Shown: positions 46,801 through 56,838, counted from the first letter of the stretch. The stretch: 64,000 nucleotides of DNA from Mucilaginibacter phenanthrenivorans (GCF_024721155.1 NZ_JAHVAP010000003.1:434001-498000), one strand, 5' to 3'. Numbers and translations are program-made. Notes: generated by a model from the letters alone, not told the origin.

Positions 46801-48073
46801 CCTATTTTTAATAAAGGCTTCTGAAAAGGGGCTGGACCTTATTTACCAGCTCGACGAGAATGTCCCCGCATATGTTGTCGGCGATAGCCTGCGCGTAAAA
46901 CAAATATTGATAAACCTGATAAACAATGCCTTGAAATTTACCAGCAAGGGCGAAGTATTTGTACGGGTGAACTTACTGGAGGCACTGCCCGGCGATGTTG
47001 TTAAAATTGGGTTTAGTGTAAAAGACTCCGGTATTGGCATCCCGGAGGATAAATTAAATAAACTGTTCCAGGCATTTTCACAGGTAGATTCATCCACGAC
47101 CCGTAAGTACGGCGGTACAGGACTGGGCCTGGCAATTTCGCAACGGTTGGTAATGTTAATGGATGGCGACATCTCCGCAAAAAGCGAATATGGCCATGGG
47201 TCGGAATTTAATTTTTCCATCAAAACAATTAAAAGCAAAAACCAGGTTCCATCATCTCTAATTTGCGACCTCGGCTCATTTACCGGCAGCAAAGTGTTAA
47301 CTGTGGACGATAATCAAACCAATTTAACCATTCTTAAAGCACAGCTCGAACTTTGGAAGCTGGCGCCGGTTACAGCATCGTCAGCCATGGAAGCTCTGGG
47401 CATTATTGCCAAAGGCGTAGTTTTTAACCTGGTTATAACCGATATGGAAATGCCCGAAATGGATGGCGTCGACCTGGCAAAAGCCATAAGGGTAAAAAAC
47501 CATGAGTTGCCGATAATAATGCTGAGTTCCATCGGCGACGAAACCCGCAAGAAATTTCCCGACCTGTTCTCTTCGGTACTGGTTAAACCTGCAAAGCAGC
47601 AAAATTTATGCAAAGCCATTCAGTCGGCATTAAATAAGCAAGCAACTGTGGCTGAAGAAAAACAGCGGAGCGTGCTTTCTGCTGAATTTGCCGCCCAATA
47701 TCCATTGCAGATCCTTGTGGCCGAAGATAACCTGATCAATCAAAAGCTCATCGGGCGCATCCTGGGTAAGCTGGGTTACAATTGTGATATTGCCGAAAAC
47801 GGTTTAAGTGTTCTCGAGATGATGAATAAAAAGGTTTATGATACCATATTAATGGATATCCAGATGCCTGAAATGGACGGGCTCGAAGCTACAGCGTTTA
47901 TTCGCAAGAGTGCCAAAAAACAGCCCTACATCGTGGCCATGACAGCTAACGCGATGAGCGAAGATAAAGAGCTCTGCCTGCAATCGGGCATGGATGACTA
48001 CCTGGCTAAACCAATGAAGCTGGAAGACGTAATGAATGTTTTGAAAAAGGCATCCGCAAAAGCGTCAGCGTAA
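43832..48073 (+). CDS. Hybrid two-component sensor kinase (Reg_prop/Y_Y_Y/HisKA/two receivers)
   Basis: A 1413-residue inner-membrane sensor. A signal or anchor segment ends FFSFAQ. About a dozen Reg_prop repeats ([16 protein letters not shown] type) build a double propeller in the periplasm (about 35-690). A Y_Y_Y domain (about 740-795) and one membrane helix (about 803-825) follow. The cytoplasmic part has a coiled coil, HisKA with His915 in [14 protein letters not shown], an HATPase domain, and receivers with Asp1204 ([10 protein letters not shown]) and Asp1342 ([10 protein letters not shown]). Classical Bacteroidota HTCS end in an AraC-type DNA-binding domain; this one does not, so the output must go through another protein. 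The neighbouring poxB starts 72 bp later. Confidence 0.93.
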   Translation: MADRNSTASLKFFRNLFRTFLLLLPFFSFAQISDVRFRHISNEQGLSNSTINCIFQDSRGFIWFGTRDGLNRYDGVNVAIYKNKPNDNASISDNFIRCIYEDASHKIWVGTSYGLNCFNPVTNSFTNYKHDKANANSISSDIVSTVYAIDANNLLLGTMGGGAELLNTKTNTFKHFRRNAKNSSSLSSDTVSCIYRDSYKNIWLGTQCGVDIFNAEKQTFKQYGNSKITAIAEDKQNNLWLGTVDAGLQVFTPASASFRTIKHAENNPGSLSGNLILSLLCDKQGSIWVGTVNNGLNQYNPKNDTFFKYYPKPDNIGSLSNTTVSAVFEDIQGNLWIGTHRGGINLYTHDIDKFKLFREGIDNTSLSYNDVKAFCQDSKGNIWIGTDGGGLNLFDRKTGSFHRYQNRPDDPSSISSNAVQAIAEDAQGKIWVGTWGDGINMLDPATGKFTRYKNDPNNKSSISSNFLQMMHLDGKGNFWVATYYGGLNLLDTKTYKFTRVTNAPDAKTSLHGKNIVSIGEDNDNNVWFGTDDGGLNKYNLDNRRFEHYLDHERKSTDSRVLFTDSKGQFWVGMAGLYKFNKQKNKFELFTNKAGLGTLFIKGITEGYHHHLWISTSAGLIKLNPITKETQLFNTWDGLQGMEFEANSYLKAKDGEMFFGGERGFNSFYPDDIKINKFVPPVYITDFQVFNKSVSPQDKHSPLNTDISFADRINLTYKQSSVSFTFAALNYVITRNNQYYYKLEGLDTGWVKAGVERKASYTNLDPGDYTFKVRGSNNDGVWNNTGASIAVEIEPPFWVTVWFKMMVFLIVVLIAYFFYAYRINAIEKQKRALEKQVKERTAEVTKQTLTLKLQSDELQALNFELLTQSEKVMAQSKNLQQLNNKLVEQQVQESEARMEAEKANQAKSIFLATMSHEIRTPMNGVIGMASLLSETKLNSEQREYTDTIINSGENLLNVISDILDFSKIESGKMDLEHEDFNLRSAIEEVMDLFLIKASEKGLDLIYQLDENVPAYVVGDSLRVKQILINLINNALKFTSKGEVFVRVNLLEALPGDVVKIGFSVKDSGIGIPEDKLNKLFQAFSQVDSSTTRKYGGTGLGLAISQRLVMLMDGDISAKSEYGHGSEFNFSIKTIKSKNQVPSSLICDLGSFTGSKVLTVDDNQTNLTILKAQLELWKLAPVTASSAMEALGIIAKGVVFNLVITDMEMPEMDGVDLAKAIRVKNHELPIIMLSSIGDETRKKFPDLFSSVLVKPAKQQNLCKAIQSALNKQATVAEEKQRSVLSAEFAAQYPLQILVAEDNLINQKLIGRILGKLGYNCDIAENGLSVLEMMNKKVYDTILMDIQMPEMDGLEATAFIRKSAKKQPYIVAMTANAMSEDKELCLQSGMDDYLAKPMKLEDVMNVLKKASAKASA

Positions 48074-48145
48074 ATTCATTAAAAAAGATTTTTAAAACCC
48101 GCCCCCGTTTATTTGGTTAGTTGGTATAGAAATTAACCCAATATC

Positions 48146-49882
48146 ATGGCAAAGAGTGTGGCCGATCAACTGGTAGAAATACTGGTGAATGCAGGCATAA
48201 AAAGGATCTACGCCGTTACCGGCGATAGCTTGAATAATGTAAATGATGCCGTTAGGCGCGAGGGAAGCATCCAATGGATCCATGTAAGGCATGAAGAGGC
48301 CGGAGCTTATGCAGCAGGAGCCGAAGCCCAACTGAACGGCCTTGCCTGTTGTGCAGGCAGCAGCGGCCCGGGACATGTGCACCTGATAAATGGTTTGTAC
48401 GATGCCAATCGGTCCGGAGCGCCGGTTATTGCCATCGCCTCCACCATTGCCAGCTTTGAGTTTGGCACCGAATACTTCCAGGAAACGAATACTATTAAGC
48501 TTTTTGACGATTGCAGTAAATACAACCAGATAGCCACCACGCCTAAGCAGTTGCCGCGGATGCTCCAATCGGCTATACAGGCAGCTATTCACCAAAAAGG
48601 AGTTGCCGTATTAGGTTTGCCCGGCGATTTAAGCGGACAGGATGCCGAGGAGATAAGCACGGCTACAGAGGTATTTAAATCGACAGCAATTGTTATTCCA
48701 TCGGCAGATGATCTGCAGCAATTAGCCGGATTAATAGATCGACATAATAAAATAACTATTTTTTGCGGAATAGGCGCCGCTGATGCGCACTATGAAGTGG
48801 TGGAGTTGTCGAAAAAGATTAACGCGACTGTGGGCTACTCGTTTCGCGCCAAAATGGAGATCCAATATGATAACCCGAACGAGGTTGGCATGACCGGCTT
48901 GCTTGGCTTGCCATCTGCATTTCACAGCATGCACGAAAGCGACCTGCTGATCTTACTTGGTACCGATTTCCCCTACACCATGTTTATGCCTACCGATTGC
49001 AAAATTGTGCAGGTGGACATTAAGCCCGAACGCATCGGTCGCCGTGCAAAGGTTGATTTGGGCCTGCACGGATCGGTAAAGGATACATTGACTGCACTGC
49101 TGCCGCTCATCGCCCAAAAAACAGACGACAGCTTTTTAAAGGCGCAGCTAAAAGTTTATGACGAGGTAAAGCAAAAGATGCAAACTTATGTTGACGATGC
49201 TGGCAAAAAGGAAATGATCCACCCTGAATTTGTGGCCAGCACCATTAACGAACTGGCTACCAACGATGCCATATTTACGGTTGATACCGGAATGTGCTGT
49301 GTTTGGGGATCGCGCTATATCCAGGCTACGGGCAAGCGGAAAATGCTGGGCTCATTTAACCACGGCTCAATGGCTAATGCCATGCCGCAGGCTATCGGCG
49401 CTGCGCTGGCAAGTCCCGGCAAACAGGTTATTGCCCTTTGTGGCGATGGCGGCCTGTCAATGCTTTTGGGCGACCTGGCTACCATTACCCAATATAAACT
49501 ACCCATAAAAATCATTGTATTTAACAACCGCTCGTTGGGGATGGTGAAGCTTGAAATGGAAGTTGCAGGCCTGCCCGACTGGCAAACCGACATGTATAAC
49601 CCCGATTTTGCACAGGTGGCCCAGGCAATGGGCATCAAAGGTTTTACAGTTACCGATCCTGACCATGTAAAACAGGCCCTGCAGGAAGCATTTATGTATA
49701 AGGGCCCTGCCCTGGTAAATATCATGACCGACCCTAATGCATTAGCCATGCCGCCAAAAATTGAATTTGAACAGGTAAAGGGTATGGCCCTCTCCATGAC
49801 CAAACTGATGCTCAACGGCCGGATGGATGAGGTATTAGATACCGTAAAGTCGAATTATAAGCACTTGAAGGATTTGATTTAG
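48146..49882 (+). CDS. poxB: Pyruvate dehydrogenase (quinone)/pyruvate oxidase-like, ThDP-dependent
   Basis: A 578-residue thiamine-diphosphate enzyme closely resembling PoxB along its length. PoxB decarboxylates pyruvate to acetate and CO2 and gives electrons to the quinone pool. VTGDSLNNVNDAV and RHEEAGAYAAGAEAQL start the pyrimidine-binding domain, with the catalytic Glu in RHEE. CAGSSGPGHVHLINGLYDA and YFQETN follow. The diphosphate/Mg motif is CGDGGLSMLLGDL ending FNN. The C-terminal GRMDEVLDTVKSN resembles the membrane-binding tail of the E. coli enzyme. An acetolactate-synthase-like role is less likely. No partner gene adjoins it. Confidence 0.9.
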   Translation: MAKSVADQLVEILVNAGIKRIYAVTGDSLNNVNDAVRREGSIQWIHVRHEEAGAYAAGAEAQLNGLACCAGSSGPGHVHLINGLYDANRSGAPVIAIASTIASFEFGTEYFQETNTIKLFDDCSKYNQIATTPKQLPRMLQSAIQAAIHQKGVAVLGLPGDLSGQDAEEISTATEVFKSTAIVIPSADDLQQLAGLIDRHNKITIFCGIGAADAHYEVVELSKKINATVGYSFRAKMEIQYDNPNEVGMTGLLGLPSAFHSMHESDLLILLGTDFPYTMFMPTDCKIVQVDIKPERIGRRAKVDLGLHGSVKDTLTALLPLIAQKTDDSFLKAQLKVYDEVKQKMQTYVDDAGKKEMIHPEFVASTINELATNDAIFTVDTGMCCVWGSRYIQATGKRKMLGSFNHGSMANAMPQAIGAALASPGKQVIALCGDGGLSMLLGDLATITQYKLPIKIIVFNNRSLGMVKLEMEVAGLPDWQTDMYNPDFAQVAQAMGIKGFTVTDPDHVKQALQEAFMYKGPALVNIMTDPNALAMPPKIEFEQVKGMALSMTKLMLNGRMDEVLDTVKSNYKHLKDLI

Positions 49883-49963
49883 CCTGCTAACCGGGCGTAC
49901 AATCACCCGCATAATCGAGGTGGTTGTACGCGTTTATATTTTATCTGCAAAAAAACTTTTATA

Positions 49964-51721
49964 TCAGTCTTTCACACACCTAACAGAGTAGCCGGTATTT
50001 TTAGAAATGGCTTCTCTTGAAAGATACCCTTTTACATACAGGTCCCATGACCATGCAGCGCTTGTGGTGCTTGCCGTGCTGGTCCAAAACGTAGCATCAA
50101 AGCCGAAACTATCATAGGTACCATCTGCCTTGCGATAACCGCCTGCCAGTGCTGTGAATAATGTACTGTTGGTACCCAATGCTACTTGCCAGTGTGTGGT
50201 TCCTGCTTCCTGCAGGTCTGATCCGTCCTGTTGGGTGCCGCCTACGTAGGCATAAAGCGCTGCCCATTCGGCATCAGTGGCAACGTGCCAGCCTTTTGGG
50301 GCAAGCTTTTTGGTATTATTTACCGCAAACCAGTTGTATAGTTTGCCGTAAGTTCTTGAAGTGGCGGCGTTGTTGCTATAGTCGGCACTTGCGCCTGTAG
50401 TTAATGTGCTCCATTGGGTGTTAACCGTTACGTTAGGAATGGCAGTACCATCCTGGTAATGGGTAGCACGAAGATTTTGTGCCATCCATGTTTTGCCATT
50501 GATAACGATCGTTTGGTATACAATGCCATCAACATCAGTAACCGACCCGGTAACAGGAGGCGGATAAATTGAAAAGGGAGCCTTTATCGACCATTGTAAA
50601 TAATTGCCGTTTGCTGCCTGCGTTGCTGTAATAACGCATTGCCCCGGGCCATGGATAGTTACCACGTTGCCCGCTACCGTTGCTATTTTTACGTTGCTGC
50701 TGGTATAAGTGAACGCACCTTTGCTGCTGCTTACAGGGGTTGCCAAAGTAAACGATGGGCTATTGGTTTTCTTATCGGGAATAGTGGCCCAGGTAATATT
50801 TGGAGCCAGGTAAGGGGCAATTATAAAAGTTGCTTTAATTGAGTCGGCTTTAAAAGTGCCCGCTGCTGCCTGGTATGCTGTAATGGTGCAGGTGCCGGCT
50901 CCTCTAAGGGTAACGATGGTGCCGCTTACAGTAGCAAAAGCAGTATTGCTTGTTTTATAAGTAAAAACGCCCGTGCTGTTGCTGGTTGGCTTTGTTAAAG
51001 CGAATGCGGGGTCGCCCATTCTTTTTGTTGGAATGGTGAATGCGGTAATTGTTGGTTTGGTTGCGCTGGCCTTTACAGTAAATGTTGCTTTTACGGTGTC
51101 TCGCGCAAAATCACCAGCCGCTGCCTGGCATGCCGATATCGTACAGCTGCCTGCTCCTGTAATGGTAACGGTTGAGCCGGTTATAGTCGCCACCTTAGCA
51201 TTGCTGGTAATGTATGTAAACGCCCCGATACCGTTGCTTTTAGGTGCAGTAAGTGCAAACGCGGCATCGCCGAATGTTTTTACCGGGACAGCGAAGCCTG
51301 TAACGGTTGGCTTTTGAGTTGCAGCGGTTTTTACAATAAATGTAGCATTTATGGTGTCGGCCTTGAAATTGCCCGCAGCTGCCTGGGCAGCGCTTATTAC
51401 ACATGTGCCTACCCCGGTAATTGTTAGGGTTTGGCCGCTTATAGTGGCTATTTTAACATTGCTGCTTTTATAGGTAAACGCGCCGGTGCTATTACTGGTG
51501 GGTTTAACAAGCGCAAATGCAGCCTCGCCTAATCTTTTAGATGCAACTGTAAAATTTGTAATGGTAGGCTTTACCAATGCCGTAGCTGCGAGACTTGCCG
51601 ATATTTTAGCAGAATCGGGGAGTATTTTGCCCGCAATGGGTGTTATATTTTCGGAGTTTTTAGCGCAGCCAAATAAAAATAGTACGAGGCAGGCCGATAA
51701 GGCATTAGGAGAAATTTTCAT
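49964..51721 (-). CDS. Lipoprotein with four Ig-like repeats and a FISUMP domain
   Basis: The 585-residue precursor has a lipobox (LFLFGC, Cys 19). Four tandem repeats of about 83 residues (about 50-385) share the pattern PTITxFTxPxKxxGDxAFAL, GxFTYxTSN, ATVxG and TCTIxAxQAAAG. They resemble bacterial Ig-like or MBG-type domains. Residues about 390-585 are a FISUMP domain (VDGIVYQTIVINGKTWMAQN, YNWFAVNN, GWHVATDAEWAALYAYVGG, GYSVRCVKD), common in Fibrobacteres and Bacteroidota surface lipoproteins. The role is probably surface binding. The high repeat similarity suggests recent internal duplication. Confidence 0.88.
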   Translation of the reverse strand: MKISPNALSACLVLFLFGCAKNSENITPIAGKILPDSAKISASLAATALVKPTITNFTVASKRLGEAAFALVKPTSNSTGAFTYKSSNVKIATISGQTLTITGVGTCVISAAQAAAGNFKADTINATFIVKTAATQKPTVTGFAVPVKTFGDAAFALTAPKSNGIGAFTYITSNAKVATITGSTVTITGAGSCTISACQAAAGDFARDTVKATFTVKASATKPTITAFTIPTKRMGDPAFALTKPTSNSTGVFTYKTSNTAFATVSGTIVTLRGAGTCTITAYQAAAGTFKADSIKATFIIAPYLAPNITWATIPDKKTNSPSFTLATPVSSSKGAFTYTSSNVKIATVAGNVVTIHGPGQCVITATQAANGNYLQWSIKAPFSIYPPPVTGSVTDVDGIVYQTIVINGKTWMAQNLRATHYQDGTAIPNVTVNTQWSTLTTGASADYSNNAATSRTYGKLYNWFAVNNTKKLAPKGWHVATDAEWAALYAYVGGTQQDGSDLQEAGTTHWQVALGTNSTLFTALAGGYRKADGTYDSFGFDATFWTSTASTTSAAWSWDLYVKGYLSREAISKNTGYSVRCVKD

Positions 51722-51824
51722 TAAGTGGTTATACGTAATAAGGTGTAGCTATGTTTTCTTTAATCTGAATTGTTTAGTGCCCGTTTTACTGACGGTTTTT
51801 ACTGTTCTTTTGATAGATAGCTAA

Positions 51825-52832
51825 TCAAAACTCCAGCCACTTATTCAATTTCAGGTTAATCTTTGTCCCCTCGGCGTGTTTGCCAAACTGATCGTTAAGC
51901 ACACGGATGGTCACGCCCTTGTTTTCCATTATCAGGTCCTCATAGCAGCCCTTGAATAAAACCTGTTTCACCTCCCAGTCGTTATTGGTCCATGTTTTTA
52001 CGGTTTCAATCCACTCGGGGTAGATGACTACGTGTTCCGATTTTGTTTTTAGGCCGCAAATGCGGGCCTCAGCGCTGGTTAACACGGTGCAGTTGGTAAG
52101 CAGCTGCGCTGTGTACAGGTATTTTGGGTTTTGATAAAGATCCTTTGGATTTCCTGATTCAAGGATCCCGCCATCCTTTAACACGATCAATTCATCAGCC
52201 ATTGACAGCACCTCGGCTGGGTCGTGCGATACGATGATCACTGTAAGGCCGGTTTCTTTTACTATGCGCCTGATGTCCTGCTGCAAACCCTCGCGAAAGG
52301 AGGTATCCACCTGGTTAAAGGGCTCATCAAGCAACAGCACTTGTGGGGCGGTTATCAATGCCCTTGCAATGGCAACCCGCTGCCTCTCGCCCCCGCTTAA
52401 TTCGGATACCTTTTTATCAGCAAGGCGCATCATCTTTAGCTGGGTGAGCATCTGCTCGGTTTTCTGTTGTTTGGCCCTTAAGTCGGTGCTGGGCAGCATG
52501 ATGGCCACGTTGTCCCACACCTTGGCAAAAAGGTTCAGATCATCCGTTTGCTGGGTAACCATCTTCATGGCGTCATGACCGGGGATCAGCTTTTCCTCCG
52601 GTCCCCAGATGCGGTCGCCCTTAAACTGTACCTCGCCCTTATCCGGCGACAGCAAGCCGTAAAGCATCTTTAATAAGGTACTTTTCCCGCTGCCGCTCTC
52701 GCCAATTATAGCGGTTATAAGCCCCGGAGTTATTTTTAGATCGATGTTCTTCACCCCCGAACCTTGCGCCCCGGGATAAACCTTGCTTACCGAAATTGCC
52801 TGTAAAAAGGGAGTAGCTGCCATTGGCGGCAA
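51825..52832 (-). CDS. ABC transporter ATP-binding protein
   Basis: A 335-residue ATPase with Walker A GESGSGKST, Q-loop in VTQQTDDLNLF, signature LSGGERQRVAIARAL, Walker B VLLLDEPF and the switch histidine in SHDPAEV. After the nucleotide-binding domain comes a C-terminal extension of about 95 residues resembling a TOBE-like regulatory domain (IYPEWIETVKTWTNNDW and IRVLNDQFGKHAEG), as in importers. No permease or binding-protein gene adjoins it, so the substrate is unknown. The ATG at 52823 (MAATPFLQ) is an alternative start. Confidence 0.88.
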   Translation of the reverse strand: MPPMAATPFLQAISVSKVYPGAQGSGVKNIDLKITPGLITAIIGESGSGKSTLLKMLYGLLSPDKGEVQFKGDRIWGPEEKLIPGHDAMKMVTQQTDDLNLFAKVWDNVAIMLPSTDLRAKQQKTEQMLTQLKMMRLADKKVSELSGGERQRVAIARALITAPQVLLLDEPFNQVDTSFREGLQQDIRRIVKETGLTVIIVSHDPAEVLSMADELIVLKDGGILESGNPKDLYQNPKYLYTAQLLTNCTVLTSAEARICGLKTKSEHVVIYPEWIETVKTWTNNDWEVKQVLFKGCYEDLIMENKGVTIRVLNDQFGKHAEGTKINLKLNKWLEF

Positions 52833-52854
52833 AGATACTTGTTTAGATGGAAAG

Positions 52855-52893
52855 GTTGTAAGGGTTGTAGTTGATGTAAAGGTTATAGGAGTT
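52855..52893 (-). repeat. 9-bp-period array upstream of the ABC ATPase gene
   Basis: GTT recurs at 52855, 52864, 52882 and 52891, with GAT at 52873, exactly every 9 bp. It begins about 20 bp upstream of the gene start on the - strand. The words resemble those at 9394-9421. Confidence 0.7.
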
Positions 52894-53024
52894 GGGGCTT
52901 GTATTTTTTGTAACGGTTGTTGCAGGGGGATAACAGGTGTTCAGGACGCGACAGTATTGATGCCTGTCACAACCATCACACTGTTACGGTCTGTGACGTG
53001 TGACAGGGATCAAATGTACAAATA

Positions 53025-53109
53025 TGCGGATGTGCGAATGGAAAAAAGCGAAAGGATTAGTCAACGCCTGGATTTTTCATCCGCATACTCGCACATCCAC
53101 GCATCCGCA
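53025..53109. repeat. Inverted 8-bp arrays between the ABC gene and pepT
   Basis: TGCG recurs at 53025 and 53033. Its complement CGCA recurs at 53082, 53090 and 53106, with a degenerate unit at 53098, so the period is 8. The arms, ATGCGGATGTGCGA and its complement-like partner, can form a hairpin. The array runs up to the pepT stop codon and may be its terminator. Confidence 0.7.
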
Positions 53110-53111
53110 CA

Positions 53112-54368
53112 TCAACCCCTCTCTTCCCAAATCACACACAAATGCAAAATAGTTTCAACGGCCTTTTGCATATCCTGTACCGACACCCACTCCTGCTTGC
53201 TGTGAAACGCATGTTCGCCGGCAAAGATATTGGGGCAGGGCAAGCCCATAAAGGAGAGTCGTGAACCATCGGTTCCGCCCCGGATGCTGCAAAGTTTTAC
53301 TTGAAGCCCGGCGCGCTTCATGGCTTCCATGCCATATTCAACAATCTGCGGGTGCTGATCCAGCACGCTTTTCATGTTGCGGTATTGTGGTTTTACCTCC
53401 AGGCTATAAGTTGATGAGGGGTAATTTTTTAAGATCTCATCAGCAATCTTGCGGATCGCGTCGGCGTGTCCAGGCAGCTTGGCATCATCAAAATCGCGGA
53501 TGATAAAATCAATACTTGCTGTTTCCACATGCCCCTCAATGGCTACCGGGTGTACAAAGCCCTGCATGTTGTCAGTGCCCTCGGGCGATAGTTCAAAGGG
53601 CAGTGCGGCAATTATTTGCCCTGCGATCTTTATAGCGCTCTCCATCTTGCCCTTTGCAAAGCCAGGGTGCGAACTCAATCCATTAATAATAAGTTTTGCA
53701 CCGTCGGCGGAGAACGTTTCATTTTCCATATTGCCGGCGCTTTCGCCATCCATGGTATAGCCGGCATAAGCGCCAAGTTTTTCAATATCCACCTTGTCGA
53801 CCCCGCGACCAACCTCTTCGTCAGGAGTAAATAAAATTCGGATCTTACCGTGCTTTATTTCGGGGTGATTGATCAATTGATAACAGGCATCCATAATTTC
53901 GGCTACACCGGCTTTGTTATCGGCACCAAGCAAGGTTGTTCCGCTGGCGGTTACAATATCGTTACCCAATTGGTTTTTAAGGTCTGAATGATCTTTTAAT
54001 CTTATTATTTGTGATGGGTCATCGGGCAGGATAATATCATCGCCCTGGTAATTTTTATGAACAAGTGGCTTCACTCCTGTACCGCTGCAATCGGGTGCAG
54101 TATCCATGTGCGAGCAGAAGCAGATCACCGGGACATTAGCCTTATCTGTATTGGCAGGGATAGTGGCGTATACATAGCCATATTCGTCCAAATGAGCATC
54201 GGCAATGCCTATTTCAAGCAGCTCTTTTACAAGCAATCTGCCAAGGTTTTTTTGTTTTTCTGTTGATGGGAACGTTTCCGAAGAGGGGTCGGATTGTGTA
54301 TCGATTGTTACGTATTTTAAAAACCTGTTTACAACCGTAAAAGCAAAAGGTGAATTAAGAATCATCAC
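53112..54368 (-). CDS. pepT: Peptidase T (tripeptide aminopeptidase)
   Basis: A 418-residue M20 zinc aminopeptidase that removes the N-terminal residue from tripeptides in the cytoplasm. The metal ligand His87 and the catalytic Asp89 lie in SHMDTAPDCSG. GADNKAGVAEIM supplies the bridging Asp. FTPDEEVGRG has the catalytic Glu pair, and the C-terminal FAGEHAFHSKQEWV has the last His. GGTDGSRLSFMGLPCPN is typical of PepT. The length is close to the usual 405-413, with a few extra residues at the N terminus. Confidence 0.95.
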   Translation of the reverse strand: MMILNSPFAFTVVNRFLKYVTIDTQSDPSSETFPSTEKQKNLGRLLVKELLEIGIADAHLDEYGYVYATIPANTDKANVPVICFCSHMDTAPDCSGTGVKPLVHKNYQGDDIILPDDPSQIIRLKDHSDLKNQLGNDIVTASGTTLLGADNKAGVAEIMDACYQLINHPEIKHGKIRILFTPDEEVGRGVDKVDIEKLGAYAGYTMDGESAGNMENETFSADGAKLIINGLSSHPGFAKGKMESAIKIAGQIIAALPFELSPEGTDNMQGFVHPVAIEGHVETASIDFIIRDFDDAKLPGHADAIRKIADEILKNYPSSTYSLEVKPQYRNMKSVLDQHPQIVEYGMEAMKRAGLQVKLCSIRGGTDGSRLSFMGLPCPNIFAGEHAFHSKQEWVSVQDMQKAVETILHLCVIWEERG

Positions 54369-54383
54369 CTAAAGGTATTGATT

Positions 54384-54635
54384 TTATTTTATTACGATCA
54401 AATCGTCATCAGGAATGATCCATTGCTTGTTGCCGGCATCAGTACAATAATAGAAATTCATATCATAATTTGATTGTACATACAGGCTATCCACGGTAAA
54501 TGGGTTAGTTGAACCCGGGAGTTTAACGTTGCTGTCCATTCTTACTTTTGTTCCGGGAGGTAAAAGCCGCAAGTCTGACGAAGACTTTTTACACGCGCAT
54601 AATAGTAATAAGGCAAAAATAAAGGTCCATTTCAT
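54384..54635 (-). CDS. Small lipoprotein
   Basis: An 83-residue precursor with signal MKWTFIFALLLLCAC; the lipobox Cys 15 is followed by KKSSSD. The mature part of about 68 residues contains LPPGTKVRMDSNVK and FYYCTDAGNKQWIIPDDDL. I do not recognise it. It ends 15 bp upstream of the pepT start on the same strand and may be co-transcribed with it. Confidence 0.7.
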   Translation of the reverse strand: MKWTFIFALLLLCACKKSSSDLRLLPPGTKVRMDSNVKLPGSTNPFTVDSLYVQSNYDMNFYYCTDAGNKQWIIPDDDLIVIK

Positions 54636-55477
54636 CTCATCAATTGTTAGTCTGCCCCAGGCCCATAAAAAGGCCCCGAAACAAAAGTTTACAAAGTATA
54701 GGTGTTCTTAAATTTATCAAACCGGACATCGGATAGATAGCCCTTCGGATTATTACTTATCAAAAATAATACCCGTATGGCACTAAAGAATGTCAAATGT
54801 GGAAAACTAATAATTTATCAATAGAAAATATAAAATTTTGTAGTTCAGTAAGTTACATAGTAACGTTTTTGTTACATAAATTTAAATCGTAAAAAAAATA
54901 AAAAGTTTTCAACACTTGTTAAGCGGGGAAATAATATGACTTTATGCGTAACTTATTGCCCAAATATGGCTTATAAAATATATTATTATACATAATCAGC
55001 TTATTAACACGCCTTAAATGGGGTCTAAGCATGGGTGCCGGACTGCCGATTTACGTTAACTGTTCGTGCAAAATGTGCTGCCAAAGCCCCATATTTTAAA
55101 TTTCCCTGAATTCCTAATATGCAGCAGTATACAGAGTTATAGACACTGTGTTAATAAAAACCAACGGATTTAGTTTAAAATAAATATTTCATTTGCTACA
55201 GGCGCGTTTACTACTGTTTAAGTTTAAAAATCACAATTGGCTTTAAAACAGATACTTGAAGCCGCCTGGTAAATTATTTACACAGTATTGGATTAAACCG
55301 TAAGGAGAATGCCGGATTGTTGGTTGGATGCGGTAAGGGAATAGCTGTTGCGGGTTTGTTATCTTAAGGAAGAACCTGCACCGCGAAAACTACTGCACTA
55401 TTATTATTGAAAAAGTTTACCGAACATTTATTTGAAGCATATCGTTTAAATACAATCAGGGCGATTAATCTGAGAAG
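54636..55477. other. 842-bp non-coding spacer
   Basis: This is the longest gene-free stretch in the window, AT-rich, between two divergent genes. I see no tRNA, array copy or clear ORF. Near 54845-54880 is a small inverted motif (GTTACATAGTAACG then TTTTTGTTACATAA). A 22-codon Cys-containing ORF at 55031-55099 lacks supporting signals. An unannotated small RNA is possible but not supported. Confidence 0.5.
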
Positions 55478-56221
55478 TTGAATTTGAAAAAGTTTATTTT
55501 ATTTATTGTTGCGGTAATTGTAACGGTTGGAGCGAAAGCACAGGCGGGATTCAATTACTACGAATTTGGTGTTGGCGGCGGCTTAAGCTATGAGCACGGC
55601 TACACCAATATTCCAAAGCAAAATAACGACATCGGTCTTAATTTAAATCTCATCTACAACTATAACCCTTACCTGCCCATGGAACTGGAATTCCAAAAGG
55701 GTCAGTTGTCCGGCGGAGGGCTAACAGTTGATAAGGATCTCTACGGGCGAAAATACGTTAACAATTTCCTGGCGGTTTATGCACATGTTGATGTGCAGCT
55801 GGGTTCTTTTATTGATTACGGTAATGATGGTTTTCTAAACTTTATAAAAAACTTCTATGTTGGTTCGGGTATCGGCTTGTTGCGAAATAACAACACGGTA
55901 CAACGTACAAATGTAATAGCGGCAAACGGGCCGCTGATCTACGTTTTTCCAGGTAAGGACAAAAGCACCAACTATTCCGTTCCCCTCCGGATAGGTTATG
56001 AGGTTAAAATATATGACTCATACGCCGAACCAGGCTGGGCAATTGATATTGGCTACATACACAATTTTGTTTTTGGCGAGGGATTAGATGGTTATGACGA
56101 TCCTACCGCTAAATTTAAAAACAATGCTGTTAACCAGTACCGGCAGATTACCATCGGGTTTAAATACTTCTTTGGCAATACTGTATCCTATAATAAGCTG
56201 GTAAGGCACTACGGTTTTTAA
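55478..56221 (+). CDS. Outer-membrane beta-barrel-type protein
   Basis: A 247-residue protein with a signal peptide (FILFIVAVIVTVGAKAQ) that supports the TTG start at 55478. The mature protein has alternating amphipathic strands (NYYEFGVGGGLSYEHGY, NFYVGSGIGLLRNN, VPLRIGYEVKIY, ITIGFKYFFG) as in small outer-membrane barrels. No named family is assigned. The next gene starts 1 bp after its stop, so they are co-transcribed. Confidence 0.75.
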   Translation: MNLKKFILFIVAVIVTVGAKAQAGFNYYEFGVGGGLSYEHGYTNIPKQNNDIGLNLNLIYNYNPYLPMELEFQKGQLSGGGLTVDKDLYGRKYVNNFLAVYAHVDVQLGSFIDYGNDGFLNFIKNFYVGSGIGLLRNNNTVQRTNVIAANGPLIYVFPGKDKSTNYSVPLRIGYEVKIYDSYAEPGWAIDIGYIHNFVFGEGLDGYDDPTAKFKNNAVNQYRQITIGFKYFFGNTVSYNKLVRHYGF

Positions 56222-56222
56222 C

Positions 56223-56579
56223 ATGAACATTGAAGAACTTCGTGATTATTGCCTGCTAAAGCCAGCATCTACCGAAGGCTTGCCCTTTGGCGAAGATACC
56301 CTGGTTTATAAGGTAGGCGGTAAAATGTTCCTGCTTACAAGCATCACTAAAGGCGATACATTCAACGTTAAATGCGACCCAGAACTCGCGGTTGAGCTGC
56401 GCGAACAATACACAGAAGTACAGCCCGGTTACCACATGAACAAAAAAATGTGGAACACAGTAAGCATGCACGGCTCATTAACTATCAAACAGTTGCATGA
56501 AATGATCGATCACTCTTATGACCTGGTGTTTAAGGGCCTCCCAAAAAAGCTGCAGGAGGAAATTAAGGCAGGAAGTTAA
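56223..56579 (+). CDS. MmcQ/YjbR family protein
   Basis: A 118-residue cytoplasmic protein with family motifs: the N-terminal MNIEELRDYCLLKPAS, FGEDTLVYKVGGKMFLL, FNVKCDPELAVELRE, YHMNKKMWNTV and the final SYDLVFKGLPKK. The CyaY-like fold suggests nucleic-acid or partner binding, but the role is unknown. It follows the outer-membrane protein gene with a 1-bp gap, which suggests coupling without a clear functional link. Confidence 0.88.
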   Translation: MNIEELRDYCLLKPASTEGLPFGEDTLVYKVGGKMFLLTSITKGDTFNVKCDPELAVELREQYTEVQPGYHMNKKMWNTVSMHGSLTIKQLHEMIDHSYDLVFKGLPKKLQEEIKAGS

Positions 56580-56593
56580 TAATTGTAACACTA

Positions 56594-56830
56594 AGTGCGA
56601 GGGGTTGTCATGGTGAGCCTGTCGAACCACGACGTGCGTAAAGGCCAGGAGATGTTTTAGTGAAAGATAATTAGTGCGAGGGGATTGTCAAGGAGCTTGT
56701 CGAACCACGACGTGCGTAAAGGCATGAAGATACTTTTAGGGAAGGATAATGAGTGCGAGGGGATTGTCATGGTGAGCCTGTCGAACCACGACGTGCGCGA
56801 AGGCCTGAAGATGCTTTTAGGGAAGAAGAA
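56594..56830 (+). repeat. Three tandem 79-bp repeats upstream of the GIY-YIG gene
   Basis: The units start at 56594, 56673 and 56752 (79 bp apart). Each begins AGTGCGAGGGG, continues through a TGTCATGGTGAGCCTGTCGA-type block and CCACGACGTGCG, and ends TTTTAGGGAAGGATAAT-like. The last unit ends 8 bp before the nuclease ATG and supplies its GGGAAGAAG ribosome-binding-like sequence. An inverted partial copy lies downstream of the nuclease gene. Confidence 0.9.
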
Positions 56831-56838
56831 TCATCATA

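Noticed and set aside
55031..55099. 22-codon ORF with a CSCKMCC motif
   Set aside because: It is too short, has no ribosome-binding site and lies in an AT-rich spacer, so chance is likely.
56594..56830. Possible CRISPR array
   Set aside because: The three units are adjacent 79-bp repeats without unique spacers, and no cas gene is near.
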